DNA of 64,000 nt, from the NCBI GenBank assembly GCA_964404985.1, contig CAYOMD010000004.1, positions 1-64,000 of the forward strand, written 5' to 3'. This document shows positions 50,085 to 60,728 of the stretch, piece after piece. This DNA is from Hankyongella sp964404985. Its GTDB lineage: Bacteria > Pseudomonadota > Alphaproteobacteria > Sphingomonadales > Sphingomonadaceae. A program made the translations under genes and the position numbers. The notes beneath the pieces are model-generated. The model was given only the letters and a program-made list of their open reading frames with translations, searched no databases and was not told the origin of the DNA. The first letter of the stretch is position 1, and each line of letters starts with the position of its first letter.

Positions 50085-51877
50085 AGCACGCCCCCATCGT
50101 TCAGCGGCATCGCCGGGACGAGCCAATCCGGCACCCGGCCTCCGGCGATCTGCGCCAGCAAGCCCGCAGGTGCGCCCTCCGCCATGATCATGAACATCGG
50201 ATCCTCCGGACAATAGAGCAGATAATCCGGCGATAGCTGCCCCAGCATGGTGCGGGCGGCCCCAGGCGGCGCCGTCAGCCACTGGATCATCCAGAGATTG
50301 ACGGCGGCATTGCGATGGTAGGTCGCGACCAGCAACCGATGCGGCGTGTTGGCAATCAGCAACGGCGAGAGGTTCATGCCCGCCGCGATGCTGCTTGCCG
50401 GCAGGCGCTGAAGCTTGGCCAGCAGCCGGTCATCCAGGCAATACTGGCTGAAGACACTCGCCCCAGCCGCCACATACTGGCGCTCAACAGGGCGCGCCGC
50501 CGCCTCCGGCACCGCCGCATCGAGCTTGTAGCCCAGTAGTGCATAACCGGTGGGCATCAACAACACCCACGCCCCCAGCCGCCTGACCATGCTTGGGTTG
50601 GCCTGACACCGCGCCAGCATCACAGCCAGCAACGGGATGATCAGGGTCGCCATCTGCGGCAGGGCACGCACCTGATACAGGGTGAGAGCCCCTGCCATCA
50701 GGATGGCCGCAAGCAGCAGGGCGATCGCCGGGACCGGCAGCTTGCCCGCCCGGACCAGGTGCACCGCCCCCAGAAGGGCGACCAGGACCGGCCCATAGAG
50801 GCTGATGAGCCGGAACGGGTTTTCCAGCGCAAAGTCAACGACGGAGCGGTTCTCGTTGATCTCGTTCATCCAATATTGCCACAGCAGGGGATGATCGAGC
50901 GGGATCGGGCTGCGGCAGGCCGGAAACGCCAGCAAGAGCAGCGCCCCCGCGCCGAGCCCGAGCCCGGCGGCGACGACAAAGCGCAAGCGCGCGCCCGGCA
51001 AACAGCCAAGCCCGCTGGCGAACACCAGCCAGAGCCCGCCAAAGGTGACAAAGAACGCGGCCATCGGCGGGGTCAGGGAGTCGCACTGCTGCACGGTCCA
51101 GGGATGCTGGGTGAACGCCAGCGTCGCTAGCGCCACCAGCAGGGCCGTGCTGAGCCCGAATGCGCGCAGAAACGGCGCATACTCGTCCGGCTTGCGCGCC
51201 CAGAGCAGCACCAGCGCAGCCCCGAGGGCCATCACCACTGGTGCTGCATCAATGCCGACGGCGATCCCGAGTGCGACACCGGCACCGGCCAGCATGCCGT
51301 CACGCCGCGAGCGCGCTCCGGTCATCCCGCTGACGACCATCATCAGCGCCAGGAGCTGAAGATTGTGGTGGTCGATGTTGCCGGGCTGGAAGTGGATCAG
51401 CGCGGCCGGCGACAGCAGCACGACCAGCACCGCCGCCACCGGGACTCCCGGAGTCTTGGGATCCAGATTGCGTGCCGACTGCACGACCAGGGCAAGGAAC
51501 GGCAAAAACAACAGCATCGGATAAAGCGCTGCAGCCCAGATTTCCGCCTGCACACCCCCCAGGAACGGCCGAAATGCGTGGATTAACGCCGCAAGGCCAA
51601 GGTCGGGGGCCCGAGTCCAGTGCATGGACGCACCGCCCGGCCCGCCCAGGCGCGCCTGATGCAGATCGAACCACCCCTGACCGGCCAGCCAGTCGCGCAC
51701 CTGCTGCAGGCGCATCAGGGAGTCGCTGTCAAAGTCCAGATACCAGCGCGGGCTGAAGAACGCCGCATTAATGGCATTCAGAAGCCCATAAGCGAGCCAG
51801 CCGGCCAGAACCGCATAAAGCGCACGGGGATAGGCCCGAGCATGCCCGTGCGCCGCAGGAAGAGACGCGGCCACCAT
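50036..51877 (-). CDS. GT-C type integral membrane glycosyltransferase (STT3-like)
   Basis: 613 residues with about 11-12 membrane helices and a C-terminal globular domain. After the first helix comes LDFDSDSLMRLQQVRDWLA (the Asp-x-Asp acidic motif of GT-C enzymes), then GGASMHWTRAPDLGLA and FQPGNIDHHNLQLLALM, resembling STT3/AglB loops. It probably transfers a polyprenyl-linked sugar or oligosaccharide in the periplasm. Downstream of a GtrA flippase-like gene and a FAD enzyme. Substrate unknown. Confidence 0.7.
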   Translation of the reverse strand: MVAASLPAAHGHARAYPRALYAVLAGWLAYGLLNAINAAFFSPRWYLDFDSDSLMRLQQVRDWLAGQGWFDLHQARLGGPGGASMHWTRAPDLGLAALIHAFRPFLGGVQAEIWAAALYPMLLFLPFLALVVQSARNLDPKTPGVPVAAVLVVLLSPAALIHFQPGNIDHHNLQLLALMMVVSGMTGARSRRDGMLAGAGVALGIAVGIDAAPVVMALGAALVLLWARKPDEYAPFLRAFGLSTALLVALATLAFTQHPWTVQQCDSLTPPMAAFFVTFGGLWLVFASGLGCLPGARLRFVVAAGLGLGAGALLLLAFPACRSPIPLDHPLLWQYWMNEINENRSVVDFALENPFRLISLYGPVLVALLGAVHLVRAGKLPVPAIALLLAAILMAGALTLYQVRALPQMATLIIPLLAVMLARCQANPSMVRRLGAWVLLMPTGYALLGYKLDAAVPEAAARPVERQYVAAGASVFSQYCLDDRLLAKLQRLPASSIAAGMNLSPLLIANTPHRLLVATYHRNAAVNLWMIQWLTAPPGAARTMLGQLSPDYLLYCPEDPMFMIMAEGAPAGLLAQIAGGRVPDWLVPAMPLNDGGVLYAVNPKTLRTPSITN

Positions 51878-51879
51878 GG

Positions 51880-52296
51880 TCAGGCCCGCTGGAAGACCAA
51901 CCGGCGGCGCAACAGGTACAGCGTGCAGAAATTGACCGGGATGATCACCAGTTTGGCGAACACCGGCGGCAGCCCGAGCGCGACCAGCGCCTGCACGCCG
52001 GCACTGGTCAAGACCAGTCCGAAGACACCGGTCGAGACGAACCCGGCCAGCTCGCGCAGTTGTGCCGTTCCGCGCCGCGCGGAGGCGAAGGCCCTGCGGG
52101 AGAGCAGATAATGCAGCAGCAGGCCCGACGCATAGCCGATGGCCGCCGCCACGCCGGCCGCCGCTCCCTGCCCGACCCAGAGCTGGAACAACGCAACATC
52201 CAGCAGGGTCGCGGCCAGGCTGGCGCTGAAGTAGCGCGCGCCGAGCCGGACCTCCTGCAAAAGTCGCTCCGGCAATCCTGCCGATGTGCGGATCAT
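51880..52296 (-). CDS. GtrA family membrane protein
   Basis: 138 residues with four membrane helices (FSASLAATLLDVALFQLWVG, AIGYASGLLLHYLLSRRAF, FVSTGVFGLVLTSAGVQAL, FAKLVIIPVNFCTLYLLRRR). The NFxxxRRxVF C-terminal pattern of GtrA is seen. Such proteins are thought to flip polyprenyl-phosphate sugars. Overlaps the FAD oxidoreductase gene by 4 bp and precedes the GT-C gene by 2 bp. Confidence 0.88.
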   Translation of the reverse strand: MIRTSAGLPERLLQEVRLGARYFSASLAATLLDVALFQLWVGQGAAAGVAAAIGYASGLLLHYLLSRRAFASARRGTAQLRELAGFVSTGVFGLVLTSAGVQALVALGLPPVFAKLVIIPVNFCTLYLLRRRLVFQRA

Positions 52297-53834
52297 GCGG
52301 CCTTCACCCGCTGCGGCGTCAGCCGGACGCTGTTGAGCGCAGCCTGCGTGCCCTCCTGGCCTGCCTCATGGTATTCAGCATCTTCGTTGACGCCCCAGAG
52401 ATCATAGACCGGCGCCCCCGCCTGGATGTTCCGCACGGCCAGCATGGCGGTCATCATGGCGTGATCCTGATTGTTGTATTTGTGCATGCCGTTACGGCCG
52501 ACCATGTGCAGCGTCGGGTAGTTCTCCAGCAGATCGTTGCGCACGGCGTCGACCTGCTCGCGGTAGTGGTCGTCGTAGACCGGGTAGGCTTTCTCCTGCC
52601 GGACCACGCAGCCATCTGCCACCATGTCCGGTTTGGCGAGGCCCAGATAGACCAGTTCCTGCGTTGCCAGGCGAATGAGGTCCTGGTCGTCCATCGACCA
52701 CAGACCGTCGCCGGCAAAGCAAAAATATTCCAGCCCGACGCAGGCCATGGTCTGGTCCGGTACCATTTCCGGGGACCAGGAACGGAAGTTCTGAATCCGG
52801 CCGACTTTCACCTTGGGGTCGTGGATGTAAATCCAGTTGTCCGGGAACAGGTCTTCGGCGCGGATCATCAGCGCGACGGTCAGGAAGTCGCGGTAGCGCA
52901 GCGCCAGCGCATTACCCAGAGACGCTGGAACCGGATGAATTCGGCCAGTCAGTTCGCGCAGCGGTGCCGAGCTGATGACGTGGGCAGCATTGACCAGCAT
53001 CAGATTGCCTTGTGCATCGCGCGCAGTCACCGTCCAGCGGCCGGTTGCATCGTTGAGGCGCAGTTGCTCGACCGTATGGCCCATGACAACGGTTCCCCCT
53101 TGCGCGACCGTCTTGTCGCGCGCGGCATCCCACATCATGCCGGGGCCCTGACGCGGATACCGGAAGGACTCCAGCAGGCTCTTGACCGCCATGCCGTCGT
53201 TCTTGCGCCCACGCCCAAACGACAGCGAGCGCCGCGCCGCATCGAGGATGGCCCCGCCCAGGCTCAGGCCCTTGATGCGCTGGGCCGCCCAGTCGGCCGA
53301 GATTTCATCGCAGCGCATGCCCCAGACCTTCTCGGTATAGGTCTTGAAGAAAATCCCGAACAGGCGCGCGCCGAACTGGTTGGTGACCCATTGCTCGAAG
53401 GTTTTAACATCCTGGTGCGGCCACAGTTTCCACTTGGCATAGGACAGCATGCACAGTGCCGAGCGAAACACCCCAAGGTTGAACAGCGCCTCGAAGGCCT
53501 TCAACGGATAGCTGTAGAACTTGCCGTCGTAGAAAATGCGCGACATGCGCGGGCGCTCGATAAAATCATCCGGCAGCAGCTCGTTCCACAGATCGACCAC
53601 TTCTTTCGACTTCGAGAAGAAGCGGTGCCCGCCGATGTCAAAACGATAGCCGTTATACTGGACCGTCCGGCTGATACCGCCGACGTAGGTCGGGTCCTTC
53701 TCGATAACGACGACCGAGTAGCCCGCCTTGGTGAGCAGATAGCTGGCGGTCAGCCCGGCCGGGCCGGCCCCGATGATGGCGACATCAACCGCACCCGGGC
53801 TCGAAGGATACGCTTTCATAAATCCTGGCTCCAA
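52293..53834 (-). CDS. NAD(P)/FAD-dependent oxidoreductase, UDP-galactopyranose mutase/amine oxidase-like
   Basis: 513 residues. FAD-binding Rossmann motif DVAIIGAGPAGLTASYLLTK near residue 15, then SVVVIEKDPTYVGGISRT and GYRFDIGGHRFFSKSKEV, shared by the UGM-like/protoporphyrinogen-oxidase-like group. C-terminal FAD segment HKYNNQDHAMMTAMLAVRNI. Probably modifies a lipid-linked or nucleotide sugar for the downstream GtrA and GT-C proteins (inference from context). Confidence 0.85.
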   Translation of the reverse strand: MEPGFMKAYPSSPGAVDVAIIGAGPAGLTASYLLTKAGYSVVVIEKDPTYVGGISRTVQYNGYRFDIGGHRFFSKSKEVVDLWNELLPDDFIERPRMSRIFYDGKFYSYPLKAFEALFNLGVFRSALCMLSYAKWKLWPHQDVKTFEQWVTNQFGARLFGIFFKTYTEKVWGMRCDEISADWAAQRIKGLSLGGAILDAARRSLSFGRGRKNDGMAVKSLLESFRYPRQGPGMMWDAARDKTVAQGGTVVMGHTVEQLRLNDATGRWTVTARDAQGNLMLVNAAHVISSAPLRELTGRIHPVPASLGNALALRYRDFLTVALMIRAEDLFPDNWIYIHDPKVKVGRIQNFRSWSPEMVPDQTMACVGLEYFCFAGDGLWSMDDQDLIRLATQELVYLGLAKPDMVADGCVVRQEKAYPVYDDHYREQVDAVRNDLLENYPTLHMVGRNGMHKYNNQDHAMMTAMLAVRNIQAGAPVYDLWGVNEDAEYHEAGQEGTQAALNSVRLTPQRVKAA

Positions 53835-54194
53835 AACTCTTTGGAACCGGTTTGGCCGAACAGTTCTTCAAATCCTGTTAAATGAGCAGGATTTTACCAA
53901 GTTTTTTATATGGTTAACAAATTGCTGCCGCCAGAGAAGCGCGGGGAGAAGGATGCGGGATACTTGCTGAAGTAGGCGTGGTTTCGTCTCATAATGCACG
54001 ATTTGGCCGATTGATCAGGATACCACCACTGGCGCTCTGGCTGATCATGCGGTATTTTTTTCATGATGTTTGCGCCGTCCGGCGTTGAGTTGCAGGCCGC
54101 CTGCAGGTCAGGGAATCGACTTCTTACCCATGCTTCAGGCCGACGCCGTGAAAACATGCAGTATACAGGACTTCATGAGCAAAGGACGAAATAG
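53835..54194. other. Divergent intergenic region upstream of katG
   Basis: 360 bp between the FAD oxidoreductase (minus) and katG (plus). An AT-rich stretch with TTTTTTATATGGTTAACAAA around 53900 is the most promoter-like part. katG has GGACG about 9 bases before its ATG. No clear OxyR tandem site or hairpin was recognised. A small minus-strand frame here (53906-54157) lacks coding character. Confidence 0.4.
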
Positions 54195-56390
54195 ATGGAT
54201 GCAATAACTCCCGGCTGCCCGATCGATCATGCCGGTAAAGGCCCCGGCAAACCCCGCAGTCTTCTGGGCCGCACCAACAAGGATTGGTGGCCCGCACAAT
54301 TGCCTGTCGATATTCTCCACCAGCACGGCAAATCGGGCAACCCGATGGGCCGGGAGTTCGATTACCGCAAGGCCTTCTCCGAAATTGATTATGCCGGTTT
54401 GAAGCGCGACCTGACCGCACTGATGACCGACAGCCAGCTCTGGTGGCCTGCAGACTATGGCCATTATGGCCCCTTGTTCATTCGCATGGCATGGCACGCG
54501 GCAGGGACTTACCGTGTAACGGATGGACGTGGTGGTGCCAACTCTGGCCAGCAGCGTTTCGCCCCGCTCAATTCCTGGCCGGATAATGGCAATCTGGACA
54601 AGGCGCGCCGGCTGCTCTGGCCGATAAAGCAGAAATACGGCATGCGGATCAGCTGGGCTGATTTGTTCATTCTGGCCGGGAACGTCGCCATTGAAAGCAT
54701 GGGCGGGCCCGTCTTCGGCTTCAGCGGCGGTCGGGAAGATGTCTATGAGCCGGAACGCGACACCTATTGGGGTGTTGAGGATCTCTGGGTCAGCGAAGGC
54801 GCGCAGACGCGCATCCAGCCTGACAAACAGATGGACCTCGAGTCCCCGCTTGCGGCGATCCAGATGGGTCTGATCTACGTCAATCCTGAAGGCCCGGGCG
54901 GCAACCCCGATCCGCTGCTTTCGGCACGTGACATGCGCATAACATTCGCGCGCATGGCCATGAACGACGAGGAAACGGTGGCACTCACCGCCGGGGGGCA
55001 TACTTTCGGCAAGGCGCACGGAGCAGGCGATGCGAGCCTTGTTGGGCCTCCTCCCGAGGATTCGGAAATTGCGCTTCAGGGACTTGGCTGGCGCAGCGAT
55101 TACAAGAGTGGTGTCGGCCCTGATGCGATCACCAGCGGTCTTGAGGGCGCCTGGGTGAATACCCCGACACAATGGAGCGAGAATTATTTCCGCCTGCTGC
55201 TCGATTACGACTATGAACTGGTCCGCTCGCCGGCCGGGGCCCAGCAGTGGCAGCCGGTCAACCAGAAGCCTGAGGATATGGCACCCGATGCCCATGACCC
55301 GACACGGCGTGTGCCCACGATGATGTCGACGGCAGACATGGCCCTGAAGGTTGACCCGGATTATCGCCGTATTTCTGAGACCTTCCGCCAGGACCATGCC
55401 GCGTTCAAGGATGCATTTGCCCGCGCCTGGTTCAAGCTGACCCACCGCGACATGGGTCCGAAGCGGCGCTACATCGGGCCGGAAGCCCCGTCCGAGGACC
55501 TGATCTGGCAGGACCCTGTCCCGGCCGGACAGCTCCCGGCGGACAGTGAGGTTGCAGCCTTCAAGGCCGCTATCCTGTCCAGCGGATTAGACGTCGGCGA
55601 TCTTGTAAAGGTCGCATGGGCATCCGCATCAACCTATCGCTGCAGTGACTACCGTGGCGGTGCCAACGGCGCACGTCTGCGACTGGCCCCGCAAAAAGAC
55701 TGGGCAGTCAACGAGCCGGAACACCTTGCGGCTGTAATGGCAACAATCGATGCGAAGCGCGGCTCGCTCTCCATGGCCGATGCCATCGTGCTGGCAGGGT
55801 CAGCGGCGGTTGAAAAGGCCGCCCGTGACGCCGGTTTCGATTGTATCGTCCCATTTGCTGGCGGTCGTGGCGATGCAACGCAGGACTGGACTGACGTCGA
55901 GAGCTTCAATCACATGGAGCCAAAGGCGGACGGTTTCCGGAATTATCTGTCGGCCAAATCCAATGTTGCGACCGAAGAACTCCTGATTGATCGCGCACAG
56001 TTACTGGGGCTCAATGCTCCAGAAATGGCTGTGCTGGTCGCCGGATTGCGCGTGATGGGTGCCAATCATGGCGATGCGCCTCATGGTGTTTTCACAAACC
56101 GTAAAGGCGTGCTCACCAACGACTTCTTCATCAACCTGCTCGACATGAATGTGCGGTGGAGTCCGATCCACGACTCAGGGGAGGAGCTGTTCGAGGGTGT
56201 CGACCTTGCGACTGGAGCCACTCGTTGGACTGCCACGCGGGCTGACTTGGTATTCGGTTCGCACGCCCAGTTGCGCGCGATTGCCGAAGTCTATGCCGGT
56301 TCAGATGCGGCAGAGAAGTTTGTGCGCGATTTCATCGCAGCCTGGGTCAAGGTGATGAACGCTGACCGGTTTGATCTGCACACCGCATAA
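54195..56390 (+). CDS. katG: Bifunctional catalase-peroxidase
   Basis: 731 residues, full length. Distal haem site FIRMAWHAAGTYR with the Trp and His. The Tyr of LIYVNPEGPGG and Met of RITFARMAMND would complete the Trp-Tyr-Met adduct that gives catalase activity. Proximal His is in TVALTAGGHTFGKAHG. The second, inactive half follows (about 430-731). It destroys hydrogen peroxide; likely OxyR-controlled, though oxyR is far away. Confidence 0.97.
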   Translation: MDAITPGCPIDHAGKGPGKPRSLLGRTNKDWWPAQLPVDILHQHGKSGNPMGREFDYRKAFSEIDYAGLKRDLTALMTDSQLWWPADYGHYGPLFIRMAWHAAGTYRVTDGRGGANSGQQRFAPLNSWPDNGNLDKARRLLWPIKQKYGMRISWADLFILAGNVAIESMGGPVFGFSGGREDVYEPERDTYWGVEDLWVSEGAQTRIQPDKQMDLESPLAAIQMGLIYVNPEGPGGNPDPLLSARDMRITFARMAMNDEETVALTAGGHTFGKAHGAGDASLVGPPPEDSEIALQGLGWRSDYKSGVGPDAITSGLEGAWVNTPTQWSENYFRLLLDYDYELVRSPAGAQQWQPVNQKPEDMAPDAHDPTRRVPTMMSTADMALKVDPDYRRISETFRQDHAAFKDAFARAWFKLTHRDMGPKRRYIGPEAPSEDLIWQDPVPAGQLPADSEVAAFKAAILSSGLDVGDLVKVAWASASTYRCSDYRGGANGARLRLAPQKDWAVNEPEHLAAVMATIDAKRGSLSMADAIVLAGSAAVEKAARDAGFDCIVPFAGGRGDATQDWTDVESFNHMEPKADGFRNYLSAKSNVATEELLIDRAQLLGLNAPEMAVLVAGLRVMGANHGDAPHGVFTNRKGVLTNDFFINLLDMNVRWSPIHDSGEELFEGVDLATGATRWTATRADLVFGSHAQLRAIAEVYAGSDAAEKFVRDFIAAWVKVMNADRFDLHTA

Positions 56391-56535
56391 AGTGACCTGA
56401 GCACGTGTCGAATTTGGAATCGAAGTTCGCTCCAGTGCCCGAAATCATTCTGTGGCGGACTTCGATTTCACGACGGCGGTGACTGTATCAGGCTTCAGGA
56501 CCGCCCGAGAGCGTTTCATTCTGCCGGACTACGCG

Positions 56536-57774
<1,239 letters not shown>

Positions 57775-57852
57775 CTCGGCTAGGGTTGACGATTAACTCG
57801 GCTTATCGCAGGGGACTAGGCTTGCCAAGCGCAACCACCATGGACTCCCGCA

Positions 57853-58155
57853 ATGACCGATACGCCTGAAGACCAACCTGCCCTTGTCGCGGCACCTGCC
57901 ACGGAGGCATCGCCAGACGTCTCCCTGCCCGACCGGCTTTCGCTGGACCCTGGCAGCCCGTTTCACGATGCAGACCTGCTGATGAAAGGGGTCGGCATCC
58001 GCTTCAACGGGACCGAGCGCTTCAATGTCGAGGAATATTGCGTGTCCGAGGGCTGGATTCGCGTGTCAGCCGGCAAGTCGCTCGACCGGCGCGGCCGACC
58101 GATGACCATGAAGCTGAAAGGCTTGGTTGAGCCGTTCCTGCGCGCCAGCGAATAG
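57853..58155 (+). CDS. DUF3297 family protein
   Basis: 100 residues. Family core: LPDRLSLDPGSPFHDADLLM, GVGIRFNGTERFNVEEYCVS and GWIRVSAGKSLDRRGRPMTM. Small basic cytoplasmic protein, sometimes mislabelled glutathione peroxidase; no known function. The N-terminal 25 residues are Ala/Pro-rich and variable. Confidence 0.88.
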   Translation: MTDTPEDQPALVAAPATEASPDVSLPDRLSLDPGSPFHDADLLMKGVGIRFNGTERFNVEEYCVSEGWIRVSAGKSLDRRGRPMTMKLKGLVEPFLRASE

Positions 58156-58159
58156 AGCC

Positions 58160-58293
58160 TGATGACTTTAGACTGAACCGTTCGCCCCGAGCCCGGTCGA
58201 GGGGCGGCTCCAACATCATCTGGACGTGTCTCGACTTGGCTCGACACGAACGGTGAGGGCCTTGATTCTGCGTAAAGTATTAAGATTGTAGCC
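58160..58293. repeat. Long imperfect palindromic repeat, family A copy 3
   Basis: Shares CGCCCCGAGCCCGGTCGAGG, TCCAACATCATCTGGA, CGACACGAACGGTGAGG and TTGATTCTGCGTAAAGT with 29700-29823. The centre pairs CCCCGAGC/GGTCGAGGGG and GTGTCTCGAC/GGCTCGACACG. Like copy 2 it lies between convergent genes and stops a few bases before the minus-strand gene's stop codon. Confidence 0.8.
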
Positions 58294-58295
58294 CT

Positions 58296-58562
58296 TTATC
58301 GCCAGTCCGCCAGCCAGTCCTCGATTTCCGGCGCCACCGCCTGTCTTGCCTCCTCAGGCTCCAGGCCGTGCTGGCTCCAGAGCTGGTCGTAGTCGGTCAA
58401 CTGGTGGCGGATGACCGCCCGCGCCATCTCCAGCACGGCATCCCGCTCCCGCTTGGGTGTCAGCGACCGCCCGACCAGCCGGCGCACAATCTCCTCGCGG
58501 TACAGGCCGGGGCACCGGGGCAGCATCTGCTGGACAAGCAGGGACAGGGCATCACGATCCAT
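58296..58562 (-). CDS. Small DUF2293-like protein
   Basis: 88 residues. The core RAVIRHQLTDYDQLWSQHGL and EEARQAVAPEIEDWLADW resembles DUF2293, in which a helix with H-x-x-TDYD is conserved. Soluble, helical, no signal. Follows the ferredoxin-reductase fusion by 24 bp on the same strand. Family assignment is tentative. Confidence 0.6.
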   Translation of the reverse strand: MDRDALSLLVQQMLPRCPGLYREEIVRRLVGRSLTPKRERDAVLEMARAVIRHQLTDYDQLWSQHGLEPEEARQAVAPEIEDWLADWR

Positions 58563-58586
58563 ACGGACTAGCTGCCCTTCCGCCGA

Positions 58587-60677
58587 TCAAAGGTCCAGCG
58601 TGATGCCCTCCCGGTTGAGGCTGCCATCATCCAGAAGCGGACCGGCATGCGGCCGGCCGACACAGATCAGCGCTTCCCCTTCACCAATTTCGTGAACCGG
58701 TGGTTCGGCATAATCAACCGTGCCCTTGATCACGCGCGTCACGCAGGTGCCGCACGCCCCGGAGCGGCAGCCATGCAGGGCGTCAATCCCCTGAGCCTCG
58801 GCGAACTCGAGCAGGGAGCCGGCCTTGGGCCGCCAAACGGCGGTCTTGCCGCTCTTGACGAATTCAACCACCACGCCTTCGCTGGTGTCTGTACTGATTT
58901 CCCTTTTGCGGGTGACCGACGCCGGGCCGAAGCTCTCGAAATGAATGCGCCCGTCGCGCACGCCAAGCGAGAGCAGCGCGTCGTACACCGCCTGCATGAA
59001 GCCCGGCGGGCCGCAGAGATAGACCTCATAGTCGTCCAGCGGCAGCAGCTTTTGCAGCAATGCACGATCGACCCTGCCGGTGCTGTGATGCGTCTCGCCC
59101 AGGCGATCATCCGGGCCGGGATTGCTATAGACGACATGCAGCGACAGGTTGGAATGCAGCGCTGCCTTTGTCCGCAGGTGCTCACCGAACGCCTGGCGCG
59201 CGCCGTCGATTGCTGCGTGCACGAAATGGATCGGCTTGTGCAGACGGGTGCGCCCATTGTTAACGAGCTGGCTGTTCAGCATCGCGATCATCGGTGTGAT
59301 CCCGACGCCGGCAGATAGGAGAACCACGGGCCGTTGCGCGTGCTCGTCAAACGTGAAGCTGCCGCGCGGGCTTAGGGTCTCCAGGGTATCGCCAACCTGC
59401 AAGGTATCGTGCAGCCAGTCGGAGACGCCGCCGTTGCCCTCGCGCTTGACGCTGATGCGGTAGCTGCGGCCATTGGGTGCGTCCGACAGCGTGTAGGTCC
59501 GGGTTACCGGTTCTGCCCAGCCTGTCGGTTGCAGGCGGATCGGCAGGTGCTGGCCTGGCTGATAGCCGGCAAGACCGCTGCCGTCTGCCGGCTCGAAGGT
59601 AAACGAGCGGACGACGCTGCTTTCATCCTCGATGTGCACCAGCCGAAACGGCCGCCAGACCGTGTTAAGGCGCTCCGCCGCGAGCGCGCCGGCCACGTCG
59701 TCCCAGTGGCCGGTGCGCTCAAGCAACGGTGAATACTCTGGCGCCGAGAACCGCGCGGGCAGGCTGGCCTCAACGCGGATGACCTGTGTGATCCGGTAGC
59801 GCACCAGTCGCTCCGCGCCGACGAACGCCTTGATCTCAGGGCTGTCCCAGATCACCTCGGCTCGGGCCGCAATGTACAGCAGATCGCCGCTGTCAAAATC
59901 CAGGAACAGGAGCCCGGCGCGGTCGTCGAACTGCCAGTTGCCCAGCGTGTTGAACACAAAATTGCCGACGAATTCGGGCGCAGTCAGCGTCTGTGCATCG
60001 TCGACGCGCACAAATCCTGGCCGGCCGCCGCGATGGCTGACATCAGCCCCGCGCAGGATACCATGATCAGCGCGCGGATTGGCCGAGGCGATGAAATAGG
60101 TGTCTGCCCTGGCAATGATGGCGCGCGCCGCATCGTCCAGGGTGCCCATGCGGTGAACCGGGTGTGCGACTTGCGCCTTCGGGTCTGCATGGAACTCCGG
60201 ATCTCGGCCCTGAATATACTGCGGGCACAGGCCCATGGTCTGGCGCACCTGGAGCTGGAAGCCCTCCGCGCCGACCTCCGCTACCGTGCCGATCGCGCGG
60301 TTGCGCCGACGCGTATGCAACTGCGCGCCGAGCAGCGCCAGCTCCGCACCGTCCCGCAAGGTCTCGTTGAGCGGATCGCCGAACAAGGGCCGGGCGCGCA
60401 CATCCAACGTGTTTTCATCCGGCGCGGTGACAAAACCGGGTTCTCCCATCAGAATCGAGGCCCAGGGCTGACCGCTGTCATCGACCGAGCCAATGAACAC
60501 ATAGGGCAGCATCGGGAAGAATTCGCGGTGCTGGTCTGTAAGGTAGCGGCGGTTGGCGCGGCGGCCCTGCTGGTCGATCTTGTCGCGCACACCCAGCCGT
60601 TCCTGGATCGCAAGCTCTCCCTCGTGAAAGGGTGACTCCACAAGATCCCAACCGGTGGACGGAGGTGTCGAGGCCAT
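58587..60677 (-). CDS. PPOX-like domain fused to ferredoxin-type FAD/[2Fe-2S] reductase
   Basis: 696 residues. Residues about 1-330 form a pyridoxamine-phosphate-oxidase-like flavin domain (SVDDSGQPWASILMGEPGFV, LLFLDFDSGDLLYIAAR). Residues 340-580 form an FNR-type reductase with FAD site TRTYTLSDAP and NAD site VVLLSAGVGITPMIAMLNSQ. The C-terminal plant-type ferredoxin has cluster cysteines in HGCRSGACGTC and a final cysteine in ALICVG. It would pass electrons from NAD(P)H via FAD to a 2Fe-2S centre. Grouped with GST and LysR; acceptor unknown. Confidence 0.88.
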   Translation of the reverse strand: MASTPPSTGWDLVESPFHEGELAIQERLGVRDKIDQQGRRANRRYLTDQHREFFPMLPYVFIGSVDDSGQPWASILMGEPGFVTAPDENTLDVRARPLFGDPLNETLRDGAELALLGAQLHTRRRNRAIGTVAEVGAEGFQLQVRQTMGLCPQYIQGRDPEFHADPKAQVAHPVHRMGTLDDAARAIIARADTYFIASANPRADHGILRGADVSHRGGRPGFVRVDDAQTLTAPEFVGNFVFNTLGNWQFDDRAGLLFLDFDSGDLLYIAARAEVIWDSPEIKAFVGAERLVRYRITQVIRVEASLPARFSAPEYSPLLERTGHWDDVAGALAAERLNTVWRPFRLVHIEDESSVVRSFTFEPADGSGLAGYQPGQHLPIRLQPTGWAEPVTRTYTLSDAPNGRSYRISVKREGNGGVSDWLHDTLQVGDTLETLSPRGSFTFDEHAQRPVVLLSAGVGITPMIAMLNSQLVNNGRTRLHKPIHFVHAAIDGARQAFGEHLRTKAALHSNLSLHVVYSNPGPDDRLGETHHSTGRVDRALLQKLLPLDDYEVYLCGPPGFMQAVYDALLSLGVRDGRIHFESFGPASVTRKREISTDTSEGVVVEFVKSGKTAVWRPKAGSLLEFAEAQGIDALHGCRSGACGTCVTRVIKGTVDYAEPPVHEIGEGEALICVGRPHAGPLLDDGSLNREGITLDL

Positions 60678-60728
60678 CAGCGTTCTCCAGACAGAGGGCG
60701 CGGCAGACGTCGCCGCGCCCCATGTTCG

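Noticed and set aside
53906..54157. Small minus-strand frame in the katG upstream gap
   Set aside because: No ribosome site, unusual composition, no family; more likely non-coding regulatory DNA.
56391..56535. Terminator between convergent katG and argG
   Set aside because: No hairpin with a T-run could be seen in this gap.
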